In this document: in pieces, positions 1 to 5,856 of the stretch | Layout: each line of letters opens with the position of its first letter | How positions within the stretch are numbered: the stretch's first letter is position 1 | NCBI GenBank assembly: GCA_003537495.1 | Contig: DPSB01000539.1 | Span: 1-5,861, forward strand | Direction: 5' to 3' | DNA from: Cytophagales bacterium | GTDB lineage: Bacteria > Bacteroidota > Bacteroidia > Cytophagales > Cyclobacteriaceae | Length of the DNA stretch: 5,861 bases | The notes under the pieces: model-generated | What the model was told of the DNA's origin: nothing | Database searches by the model: none | The model's input: only the letters and a program-made list of their open reading frames with translations | Program-made: the position numbers and the translations under genes

Positions 1-124
1 TTTAACCTGATGTGAATCCAGTCAAAAAGCCCGCATGGTTCCCGGTAACAGGAATATTCGCGCGAACGTGAGGTTGACAGCGTAGTGAGTGCCTGGAATA
101 AATTTATCGATCTTGCTAAAGCGG
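1..124. other. Left-edge segment without an assignable gene
   Basis: No complete gene can be placed here, and no frame is open across the whole segment. On the plus strand one frame is open from the stop at 46-48 to a TGA at 133-135 and ends in a protein-like tail (VDSVVSAWNKFIDLAKAVRP). Just upstream, the frame running from the TAA at 3-5 to the TGA at 69-71 also reads like protein (NPVKKPAWFPVTGIFART). The two differ by one base, so this could be the frameshifted remnant or 3' end of a plus-strand gene. It could equally be non-coding. The segment looks more GC-rich than the gene to its right and contains a perfect 10-bp palindrome (TTCGCGCGAA, 57-66). I do not recognise either peptide. Confidence 0.2.
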
Positions 125-883
125 TCAGGCCCTGAATCGGGCCAGATAAAAATAGCTAAGCAGCCGACCTTGCCATTTATTCTTCCAAGTGCGAATTTTT
201 CTGATTTCGAAATCCTGCAGATTGTAATTTATTCGAATTGTATCTTCTTCCGCTTTAGCTGGCTGATCTAACTTAGTGTATAATTCGCCTTTGCCAACGG
301 GCTTGCTGTGCTTAACCTGAATAATATCTAATACTACTATTTTCCAGCTACCAAAAAATTCAGGTATTAGTTTGCCCCACAATAAATCTACACCCCAACC
401 TGATTTAGTAAGTTTAAAGGTGGGTAAGAGTTTTTCAAGTGCCTGTTGCTTCATCATGGGGCACATCAACTCCACGGTAGTTACGTAACGTAGACCAGAA
501 TATTTTTTATGCTTGAGTACAGGCCAGCTCATGTAAGAATCGGCCGTAAGAGAAGGTTGGGCAAGCTGAACCGATAGATAATTGAAACCATCAAAAGCTT
601 TATTGATCTGAACCCCCGTTACTTCAATATCATCGTCCAGAAAAAAAAATGAAGAGTACTCTTTCAGGTAATGTTCATGCTGCGTAAAAAAATCTTGAAT
701 CATCCACCATTTATAACTGTGATAATGGAAAATTTTTACGCAAGTGTTTGTTAAAATTTCCTGATCGGTAATGGTATGGTACCCTAACAGAACAACATCA
801 AAATTTCGATTGGCACAATCGGTTATCCAACTACTACGTAGCGAGCCGTTACCAAAGGGCATTACAACAAGATTTTTACCCAT
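125..883 (-). CDS. DUF707-family protein, putative GT-A-like glycosyltransferase
   Basis: This 252-aa soluble protein shows the pattern of the DUF707 family (PF05212), which is common in plants and scattered in bacteria and has no settled biochemical role. The visible landmarks, in order, are: an N-terminal beta-strand (LVVMPFGNGS, about residues 5-14); a hydrophobic strand ending in an acidic triad (FFFLDDDIEV, with DDD at 83-85) like the metal-binding DxD of GT-A glycosyltransferases; a V-Q-L-A-Q-P segment (105-110); a V-E-L-M-C-P segment (137-142); SGWGVDLLW (161-169), like the acceptor/catalytic loop of many GT-A enzymes; and a late histidine in VKHSKPVG (191-198), where GT-A enzymes often place a metal ligand. 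There is no signal peptide or membrane helix, so it is probably cytoplasmic. The start is the ATG at 883, with no Shine-Dalgarno, which is usual in Bacteroidota. Family membership is confident; sugar transfer is inference and the substrate is unknown. It stands alone here, divergent from the sigma factor gene. Confidence 0.82.
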   Translation of the reverse strand: MGKNLVVMPFGNGSLRSSWITDCANRNFDVVLLGYHTITDQEILTNTCVKIFHYHSYKWWMIQDFFTQHEHYLKEYSSFFFLDDDIEVTGVQINKAFDGFNYLSVQLAQPSLTADSYMSWPVLKHKKYSGLRYVTTVELMCPMMKQQALEKLLPTFKLTKSGWGVDLLWGKLIPEFFGSWKIVVLDIIQVKHSKPVGKGELYTKLDQPAKAEEDTIRINYNLQDFEIRKIRTWKNKWQGRLLSYFYLARFRA

Positions 884-1039
884 TCAGTTGTTTGTTTTGT
901 AAGCCAGTTCTTTTGAGTTATCAAAGGTAGGGTTTTGTAATAAGGAGTAATGCTAATGGCCAACATAAAAAACAGGCAGCATTGTAGCTGGATTTGGAAG
1001 GATTAAAAAATTATCTTCAAGCCGAAAGACTTGCTTGTT
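884..1039. other. Divergent intergenic region between the DUF707 and sigma factor genes
   Basis: This is the shared upstream region of two divergent genes. It holds the candidate minus-strand -7 box at 922-929. For the plus-strand sigma gene I see no full TAnnTTTG match. The nearest is a weak pairing of TTTG (993-996) with TATCTTCA (1012-1019), only 15 nt apart, which I do not count as a promoter. If the sigma factor transcribes its own gene, its binding motif would lie here, but it cannot be recognised from one copy. No RNA structure stands out. Confidence 0.5.
922..929 (-). promoter_or_regulatory. Candidate Bacteroidota -7 element for the DUF707 gene
   Basis: Read on the minus strand this is TACCTTTG, a full match to the Bacteroidota housekeeping -7 consensus TAnnTTTG. 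It lies 38 nt upstream of the DUF707 start codon, a sensible distance for a short leader. I cannot find a convincing TTTG -33 element at the expected spacing further upstream, so the call rests on the -7 box alone. Confidence 0.38.
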
Positions 1040-1576
1040 TTGACTGACGCAGTACTGTTAAATCTTTATAAATCAACCGGAGAGCTGGCGCACCTGGGCG
1101 AATTATTTGCCCGGTACAAAGCGTTGGTATATGGCGTTTGTCTTAAATACCTGAAAGATCGCGATGATGCCAAAGATGCCGTAATGCAGGTTTTTGAAAA
1201 GTTGATTCAATCGCTACACCAGCATGAAATAGAAAATTTCAAAAGCTGGCTTTACGTTACAACCCGGAATCATTGCCTGATGCAGTTACGGGCCAAAAAG
1301 GGTAAATTCACAGAAGAATTTTCGCCCGATCTTATGGAAAACCAATTACTGCTGCATCCGGAACACGAACCAGAACTGGAAACTAACCTGACTAAACTGG
1401 AGCAATGCATCGAAACCCTGATAGCGGAACAACAACAATGTGTGCGGCTTTTCTATTTAGACGAGCGCTGCTACAAAGAGGTGGCCGATACCACGGGCTT
1501 TACCCTTAATCAGGTGAAAAGTTATATTCAAAATGGCAAGCGGAATTTAAAACTGTGTATGGAGCGAAATGACTAA
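1040..1576 (+). CDS. ECF-type RNA polymerase sigma factor (sigma-70 family)
   Basis: This 178-aa cytoplasmic protein directs RNA polymerase to a specific promoter set. It has the two-domain ECF layout. Region 2 (about residues 22-87) includes the core-binding stretch around LVYGVCLKYLKDRDDAKDAV and the promoter-melting/-10 segment FKSWLYVTTRNHCLMQLR. An acidic linker (about 88-118) follows, then region 4 (about 119-172) with a helix-turn-helix at CYKEVADTTGFTLNQVKSYI that reads the -35 element. Length is normal for ECF factors. There is no in-frame ATG after the upstream stop at 1004-1006. The candidate starts are TTG at 1031 and TTG at 1040. I prefer 1040 because it yields the M-T-D-x-x-L-L opening typical of Bacteroidota relatives, and GAAAG at 1023-1027 is too close to serve 1031. 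The gene overlaps the downstream anti-sigma gene by 8 nt, the classic sigma/anti-sigma arrangement. The function is certain; the start is uncertain and the regulon unknown. Confidence 0.93.
   Translation: MTDAVLLNLYKSTGELAHLGELFARYKALVYGVCLKYLKDRDDAKDAVMQVFEKLIQSLHQHEIENFKSWLYVTTRNHCLMQLRAKKGKFTEEFSPDLMENQLLLHPEHEPELETNLTKLEQCIETLIAEQQQCVRLFYLDERCYKEVADTTGFTLNQVKSYIQNGKRNLKLCMERND
1561..1564 (+). promoter_or_regulatory. Ribosome binding site (GGAG) of the anti-sigma gene
   Basis: GGAG lies 4 nt before the ATG at 1569, inside the last codons of the sigma factor gene. It supports this start and, with the 8-nt overlap of the two reading frames, suggests that translation of the anti-sigma protein is coupled to that of the sigma factor, which would keep the two partners in proportion. 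Confidence 0.55.
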
Positions 1577-2930
1577 CCGCGAGAAAGACATACAGCGATA
1601 CCTGCGGGGCGAAATGAGTGCTGCGGAACAGCATGCCCTCGAAAAAGCTGCGTTGAGCGATCCGTTTCTGGCAGAGGCGCTTGACGGTTTAAGTAACCTT
1701 ACCGAAGCCGAGTTGGCAGAAGATCTGGAAACAATTTCGGGTGAGCTCGAAAATCAAACTGAGCACGTTTGGCAAATACCCGCTGCCGGTGCAAAACTCA
1801 AAATGGCCTCGGAGGCAGCGGCATCTTTTGCTGCTGATGAGTTAATCGTGGAGCCTGCACCTAAACCTGCAGTAAAATCCAAACGTAATTGGATCTGGCC
1901 TTTGCGCATTGCGGCTTTACTACTGGTGTTTATTGGTGGCTATCTCTTTATTCCTTTGTTGATTGATGATCAGAAAGAAGATTTAGCCTTACAACAAGAA
2001 AATACGAAGGCAGATGCGAAGCGATTGACCCCAGATACAACATCAACTGCAGCAACTGAAATCAAAGAAGAGAAAAAACCCGAAGTTGTTTCAACCCCAA
2101 TGGTTGATGAAAAAACTGAAACGGTTACTAAAGCTGTTACCAAACCTGCAATCGCGCAAGCCAAAAAAGATACCGTGACTGATTTTCATTTAACCGATAC
2201 TGAATTATCGCAAGCTGAAAAAATAGTTACCGTTACAGAAGCCCCTATTGTAATACAGCCACAAGAACAATTAAAGAAAGAAGCTGCGCCCGTTGCACGA
2301 TCCAAATCAACACTTGTAGCTGAAAATTATGTTATTCAAGGACGGGTGTTGGCGGAAGAAGACAGTACACCCTTGCCCGGTGTAAACATTGTAATAAAAG
2401 GAACAACCACGGGCGCAGTTACCGATATGAATGGTCATTATCAGATTAACAGTGCGCTACCTAACCCCATTCTTCAATATTCTTTTATTGGGTTGCAAAG
2501 CCAGGAAATAGCCGTAAAACAACCCGGTGAATTAAATGTAGAAATGAAGACTGACGTATCGCAATTGAGTGAGGTAGTAATTACAGGTTACAGTCCGGCA
2601 GGTGCTGATCCAAATCGCGAACCGGTTATAAAACTGGCTCAACCAGCAGGCGGCTTGCGGGCTTACGACAAATACCTGAAAAACAGTTTACGCTATCCGC
2701 AGCAAGCACTTGAAAATAATGTGAAGGGCCGGGTAACAGTTTCGTTTACCGTACATACTGATGGATCGGTAGATGAGTTTAATGTATTGAAAGGGCTTGG
2801 CTTTGGTTGCGATGAAGAAGTTATCAGGCTTGTAAAAGCCGGCCCCAGATGGTCGCCCACTACGCAAGATGGTGCGCCTGTAGAAAGTGAAATCCGTGTG
2901 CGGGTTAAATTCGCACCGCCCTCCAAGTAG
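1569..2930 (+). CDS. Transmembrane anti-sigma protein with CarboxypepD_reg and TonB C-terminal domains
   Basis: This 453-aa single-pass inner-membrane protein probably binds the upstream sigma factor on the cytoplasmic side and senses a signal in the periplasm. Residues 1-45 (IQRYLRGEMSAAEQHALEKA, then DPFLAEALDGL) form the short helical segment typical of Bacteroidota membrane anti-sigma proteins, without the Cys/His set of zinc-type anti-sigma factors. KSKRN (103-107) precedes one membrane helix at about 108-132, giving an N-in/C-out topology. A low-complexity linker rich in Lys, Glu, Thr and Ala spans about 133-250. Residues 255-328 form a CarboxypepD_reg-like beta-sandwich (PLPGVNIVIKGTTTGAVTD), as found at the front of SusC-type outer-membrane receptors. 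LSEVVITGY (333-341) matches the segment before the SusC plug, where a TonB box is thought to lie. Residues 372-449 are a TonB C-terminal domain (YPQQALENNVKGRVTVSF; final strand near IRVRVKF). There is no receptor barrel. The domain calls are confident; the anti-sigma role rests on gene order plus the N-terminus, and the signal is unknown. Confidence 0.88.
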   Translation: MTNREKDIQRYLRGEMSAAEQHALEKAALSDPFLAEALDGLSNLTEAELAEDLETISGELENQTEHVWQIPAAGAKLKMASEAAASFAADELIVEPAPKPAVKSKRNWIWPLRIAALLLVFIGGYLFIPLLIDDQKEDLALQQENTKADAKRLTPDTTSTAATEIKEEKKPEVVSTPMVDEKTETVTKAVTKPAIAQAKKDTVTDFHLTDTELSQAEKIVTVTEAPIVIQPQEQLKKEAAPVARSKSTLVAENYVIQGRVLAEEDSTPLPGVNIVIKGTTTGAVTDMNGHYQINSALPNPILQYSFIGLQSQEIAVKQPGELNVEMKTDVSQLSEVVITGYSPAGADPNREPVIKLAQPAGGLRAYDKYLKNSLRYPQQALENNVKGRVTVSFTVHTDGSVDEFNVLKGLGFGCDEEVIRLVKAGPRWSPTTQDGAPVESEIRVRVKFAPPSK

Positions 2931-2939
2931 TTGGCAAAA

Positions 2940-2968
2940 CTACCGCGCTAAAATTATCCGAGCGGTAG
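2940..2968 (+). terminator. Possible weak hairpin after the anti-sigma gene
   Basis: CTACCGC (2940-2946) and GCGGTAG (2962-2968) are a perfect 7-bp inverted repeat with a 15-nt loop, starting 10 nt after the stop codon. No T-run follows directly; the nearest T-rich stretch is at about 2991-3007. It could be a weak or factor-assisted terminator, an mRNA-stabilising hairpin, or an operator for the permease gene. Its position in a 98-nt gap suggests the permease may be transcribed separately from the sigma pair. Confidence 0.3.
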
Positions 2969-2978
2969 CCGATAACCG

Positions 2979-3008
2979 TTTCGTAATTCATTATTCTTTT
3001 TACTTTTA
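2979..3008 (+). promoter_or_regulatory. Candidate promoter of the permease gene
   Basis: TTTC (2979-2982), 18 nt, then TACTTTTA (3001-3008) resembles the Bacteroidota promoter TTTG-N(17-20)-TAnnTTTG with one mismatch in each box. Transcription would start near 3013-3016, leaving a leader of roughly 15 nt before the ATG at 3029. T-rich sequence makes chance matches likely, so this is only a candidate. Confidence 0.28.
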
Positions 3009-3028
3009 GGGATTGTAAACCCTCATAC

Positions 3029-4477
3029 ATGAGCCTATTTATTAAAAAACCATTAGAGCAATTACTGTCACAGGCAGGAGATTCGGATAAAGGATTAAAG
3101 CGTACGCTGGGCGCAGGCAACCTGATAGCATTAGGTATTGGTGCTATTATTGGTGCCGGTTTGTTTGTAAGAACTGCTGCTGCAGCCGGAGAAGCTGCTG
3201 GCCCTGCGGTTGTCGTTTCATTTATCATTGCTGCAATTGGTTGTGCTTTTGCCGGTTTATGTTATGCCGAGTTTGCCTCTATGATTCCCATTGCGGGTAG
3301 TGCGTACGCATATGCCTATGTAACCATGGGCGAGTTTACCGCATGGGTTATTGGGTGGGCACTAGTGTTAGAATATGCCCTTGCATCAGCTACGGTTTCT
3401 ATTGCGTGGAGCGAATATCTCAATAATCTCCTCGGGGGTGCCATACCCTATGAATGGAGTCACTCCCCTTTTGAAGTTTCAGCAGAAGGCGTGCGTGGCT
3501 TTATCAACTTCCCGGCTTTGTTTATTCTGGTTGTACTTACGCTGATACTTATTAAAGGAACAAAAGAATCGGCTAACCTGAATGCGATAATCGTATTTGT
3601 GAAAGTGGCGATTGTATTAGTATTTATTGCATTAGGCTGGGGTTTTATCAACGATGCCAACTATACTCCATTTACAATTCCTGAAGGCACTCCGGGCCAC
3701 GACAACTGGCGCGAGTTTGGCTGGGGTGGTGTGTTAGGCGGATCGGCCATTGTCTTCTTTGCCTTTATTGGTTTCGATGCTGTTTCAACTGCTGCACAAG
3801 AGGCTAAAAATCCAAAACGCGATATGCCCATTGGTATTCTGGGTTCGCTGGTAGTGTGTACGATTCTGTATGTATTATTCTCGCACGTATTAACCGGTAT
3901 TGCTAACTGGGCAGAGTTTAAAACCGCTGGCAAAGAAGCTTCCGTTGCTTACGCGATTCAGAACTATATGCCGGGGTACCAGTGGTTGGCTACACTAATC
4001 ACAGTTGCTATCCTTGCAGGATTCTCGTCTGTAATTCTGGTTATGCTTATGGGGCAGTCGCGCGTATTTTATTCTATGTCAAAAGATGGTCTTGTTCCGA
4101 AAGTATTCTCAGAACTTCACCCCAAGTATCGCACTCCATTTAAATCGAACTGGTTGTTGTTGATTTTTGTAGGCTTGTTTGCTGGCTTTGTGCCGGGTAG
4201 TATTGCGGGTGACTTAACCAGCTTTGGTACACTCTTCGCATTTGTGCTGGTATGTGTGGGTATCTGGGTAATGCGTGTTAAAAATCCTGAAGCTCCTCGC
4301 CCGTTCAAAACTCCATTGGTTCCACTTGTTCCTATTCTTGGTATTTTAGTTTGCTCGGCCATGATCTTTTCATTAGGAATGGAAACATTGGTCTCTGCTG
4401 CTGTGTGGATGGTGGCCGGTTTGATTATCTATTTTGCTTACAGCAAGAACAATAGTAACCTGCGCAAAGGCAATTAA
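3029..4477 (+). CDS. APC-superfamily amino acid permease (cationic amino acid transporter-like)
   Basis: This 482-aa inner-membrane transporter probably imports amino acids by proton- or sodium-coupled symport. It has the LeuT-type layout with about 12 membrane helices. Helix 1 is broken at the glycine-rich GIGAIIGAGLFV (36-47), where the substrate backbone is usually held. YAEFASMIPIAGSAYAYAYV (79-98) is the conserved segment between helices 2 and 3. FFAFIGFDAVSTAAQEAKNP (243-262) covers the discontinuous helix 6 and its loop. GQSRVFYSMSKDGLVPKVF (342-360) is the conserved stretch around helix 8, and RPFKTPLVPLVPI (424-436) precedes helix 11. These patterns and the length fit the CAT branch of the APC family, the YfnA/GkApcT type, better than other branches. 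Substrate preference cannot be read from sequence; cationic or small neutral amino acids are the likely range. The ATG at 3029 gives the usual short charged N-terminus before helix 1; no Shine-Dalgarno is seen. A strong terminator follows. No functional link to the sigma pair is evident. Confidence 0.93.
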   Translation: MSLFIKKPLEQLLSQAGDSDKGLKRTLGAGNLIALGIGAIIGAGLFVRTAAAAGEAAGPAVVVSFIIAAIGCAFAGLCYAEFASMIPIAGSAYAYAYVTMGEFTAWVIGWALVLEYALASATVSIAWSEYLNNLLGGAIPYEWSHSPFEVSAEGVRGFINFPALFILVVLTLILIKGTKESANLNAIIVFVKVAIVLVFIALGWGFINDANYTPFTIPEGTPGHDNWREFGWGGVLGGSAIVFFAFIGFDAVSTAAQEAKNPKRDMPIGILGSLVVCTILYVLFSHVLTGIANWAEFKTAGKEASVAYAIQNYMPGYQWLATLITVAILAGFSSVILVMLMGQSRVFYSMSKDGLVPKVFSELHPKYRTPFKSNWLLLIFVGLFAGFVPGSIAGDLTSFGTLFAFVLVCVGIWVMRVKNPEAPRPFKTPLVPLVPILGILVCSAMIFSLGMETLVSAAVWMVAGLIIYFAYSKNNSNLRKGN

Positions 4478-4515
4478 AAACAAAATATTACAGCCACACA
4501 CATGGCTAAGTATTC

Positions 4516-4550
4516 ACAACCCCCGATGTAAAGTCGGGGGTTGTTTTTTT
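4516..4550 (+). terminator. Strong rho-independent terminator after the permease gene
   Basis: A perfect 11-bp stem pairs ACAACCCCCGA (4516-4526) with TCGGGGGTTGT (4534-4544) across a 7-nt loop and runs straight into a T-tract ending at 4550. It begins 39 nt after the permease stop codon. On the minus strand no T-run follows the hairpin, so it should work mainly for plus-strand transcripts, sitting between convergent genes. Confidence 0.93.
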
Positions 4551-4583
4551 CAGCCATTAAAATAAGCGAGAATCTACTTCCGA

Positions 4584-5015
4584 TCAATTGACTACCTCAT
4601 CAGTGATGATGAGGTTAATACCGGATAGTTGTGTGCGGTAGCGATTGAGCGGCCTCCACGCAGGGCCACCGGTTGGGCTACCATCGGTAAAACTAAAGTT
4701 AGAACTGCAACAGGAGTCAATCATAAACAAACGGGAAGAATGAATATCTACTGTGGCACATGCTTCATTCGGTCTGAAGGAACAGTTACGTTCGTAAGCT
4801 ATGTATGTTGAGGCATCTATACGATAAACAATAATTCCCCGCACTCCACCATCAATAGTGACAGCACCTCCATCTACCTGAAGTTCACTTTGAAATGTGA
4901 GATTGATTACAATATCAGGAAAGGAAGTGATCGGAATAAAATCATCCGTTAACTCACGGCCACAACCGGAGATCATCAAGAGCCCAAGCAAGAAACTATT
5001 TTTGAGAATACGCAT
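4584..5015 (-). CDS. Small Rieske-like lipoprotein lacking iron-sulfur ligands
   Basis: This 143-aa lipoprotein has a basic start (MRILKN), a hydrophobic stretch and the lipobox I-S-G-C with the lipidated cysteine at 18. The mature protein should be anchored in the cell envelope. From about residue 57 the order of motifs follows a Rieske domain: GIIVYRIDASTYIAYERNC (60-78), then Cys86, then CCSSNFSFTDG (102-112), then GPAWRPLNRYRTQLSGINLIIT (117-138), which parallels the Rieske tail G-P-A-x-x-P-L-x-x-Y. The ligand motifs are not intact: the first C-x-H is C78-S-F80, and the C-x-x-H position aligns with D100 to C103. Cys86 and Cys102 fall where bc1-type Rieske proteins keep a disulfide. It resembles unassigned lipoproteins I recall from Flavobacteria; no function is known to me. 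The start at 5015 is preferred over the in-frame ATG at 5114 because it places the signal peptide at the N-terminus and has a good ribosome site. It overlaps the upstream dehydrogenase gene by 20 nt. Confidence 0.8.
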   Translation of the reverse strand: MRILKNSFLLGLLMISGCGRELTDDFIPITSFPDIVINLTFQSELQVDGGAVTIDGGVRGIIVYRIDASTYIAYERNCSFRPNEACATVDIHSSRLFMIDSCCSSNFSFTDGSPTGGPAWRPLNRYRTQLSGINLIITDEVVN

Positions 5016-5856
5016 AAAATCCTTTTCCACTTTTTCTGCCCAATTCACCCTCATCAATTTTTGCTTTCTGTATCGGGCTTGGCTTAAACTTAGTTGCCTT
5101 GTTAAACCCCTCATACACCGATTCGGTTACGGCATAGTTTACATCAATACCAATCAAATCCATAAGCTCGAACGGGCCCATTTTAAAACCTGACGCACGG
5201 GCAAGTGCATCAATCGTTTCAAAAGTGGCAGCACCATTTTCAACAGCCAGCAGCGACTCTACATAAAAATGTCGCGCTACGCGGTTAACGATAAAACCCG
5301 GAGAATCTTTTGCGTCTACACTAACTTTTCCAATCGACTTTGCAAAAATTTTAAGTGTGGCTAAAACTTTTGGTTCTGTTTGGGTTCCGGATACTACTTC
5401 AACCAATTTCATAATGTGAGCCGGATTAAAAAAATGTAATCCAGCACATCGCTTCGGATTGTTTAAACCAGCCGCAATCTTACTAACCGATAAAGATGAA
5501 GTGTTGGTAGCCAGAATAGTTTTGTCCGTATTCAAAGCTTCTACTTGCTTGAATAAGTTTTGTTTGATCAAAAGATTTTCAGCAATTGCTTCAATAACCA
5601 GATCAGCCTTTAGCTGATTTGGGTTAGTTGAAATTGAAATCTTGCTTAACGCTTCCGCGGAAGCGGTTGATGTAATTTTTCCTTTTTCTAAAAGTTGATT
5701 TAAGATTTTCGCAACTAAATCAAGTGCCCGCCCACAAGCCTGCTCATTTACATCAAAAACTTTTGTAGTGTAACCGGCCAATGCACATGAAATGGCTATT
5801 CCCTGGCCCATAGTACCCGCACCAGCAATAGCAACTGTTTTAATTTCTGTGGCCAT
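4996..5856 (-). CDS. 3-hydroxyacyl-CoA dehydrogenase (3-hydroxybutyryl-CoA dehydrogenase type)
   Basis: This 286-aa cytoplasmic enzyme oxidises (S)-3-hydroxyacyl-CoA to 3-oxoacyl-CoA with NAD(P)+, or runs in reverse. It serves fatty-acid beta-oxidation, butanoate metabolism or aromatic-acid breakdown. The N-terminal Rossmann domain carries VAIAGAGTMGQGIA (8-21) and an acidic residue at the end of the second strand (VFDVNE, 33-38). The active-site set is complete: Ser120 in NTSSLS, His141 in GLHFFNPAHIMKLVEVV, Glu153 in the same motif, and Asn191 in SPGFIVNRV. Each is offset by 17 from the human enzyme residues Ser137, His158, Glu170 and Asn208, as I recall them. The C-terminal helical dimerisation domain includes GFKMGPFELMDLIGIDV (223-239) and ends with the usual GRKSGKGFYAY. 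Its length is standard for the single-domain form (Hbd/PaaH type); it is not the large fused multifunctional enzyme. The start ATG at 5854-5856 leaves only 5 nt visible upstream, so any promoter or operon partner lies outside the window. The lipoprotein gene follows with overlap. Confidence 0.95.
   Translation of the reverse strand: MATEIKTVAIAGAGTMGQGIAISCALAGYTTKVFDVNEQACGRALDLVAKILNQLLEKGKITSTASAEALSKISISTNPNQLKADLVIEAIAENLLIKQNLFKQVEALNTDKTILATNTSSLSVSKIAAGLNNPKRCAGLHFFNPAHIMKLVEVVSGTQTEPKVLATLKIFAKSIGKVSVDAKDSPGFIVNRVARHFYVESLLAVENGAATFETIDALARASGFKMGPFELMDLIGIDVNYAVTESVYEGFNKATKFKPSPIQKAKIDEGELGRKSGKGFYAYSQK
5020..5024 (-). promoter_or_regulatory. Ribosome binding site (AAGGA) that fixes the lipoprotein start
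   Basis: On the minus strand AAGGA lies 4 nt before the ATG at 5013-5015, within the last codons of the dehydrogenase gene. Together with the signal peptide that begins exactly there, it favours this start over the in-frame ATG 99 nt upstream and supports translational coupling with the dehydrogenase. Confidence 0.6.

Noticed and set aside
128..143. GGCCC...GGGCC hairpin at the end of the DUF707 gene as a terminator
   Set aside because: The stem is only 5 bp, lies within the last codons of the gene, and has no T-run after it on the minus strand.
89..271. Plus-strand 60-aa open frame at the left
   Set aside because: Most of it is antisense to the conserved end of the DUF707 gene, and it is unrelated in frame to the protein-like tail ending at 133-135.
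1970..2164. Minus-strand open frame inside the anti-sigma gene
   Set aside because: It lies opposite the low-complexity linker of a well-supported gene. Its Ser/Val/Ala-rich sequence is what antisense of Lys/Glu/Thr codons gives.
2905..3228. Minus-strand open frame across the anti-sigma/permease gap
   Set aside because: It overlaps the conserved start of the permease and the end of the TonB domain. Its Ala/Pro-rich product shows no recognisable domain.
3460..4362. Three minus-strand open frames inside the permease gene
   Set aside because: They are antisense shadows of a strongly supported membrane protein and show no domain features.
4492..4507. AGCCA...TGGCT inverted repeat after the permease
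   Set aside because: It is a 5-bp stem with no T-run, next to a far stronger terminator; most likely chance.
5016..5114. Longer lipoprotein reading frame starting at the ATG at 5114
   Set aside because: It would place 33 extra charged residues before an otherwise ideal lipoprotein signal peptide, and it lies wholly inside the dehydrogenase coding region. The ATG at 5015 has a ribosome site and the correct signal-peptide position.
4629..5193. Plus-strand open frames opposite the lipoprotein and the dehydrogenase end
   Set aside because: They are antisense to two genes with clear motifs, and their products show no domain.
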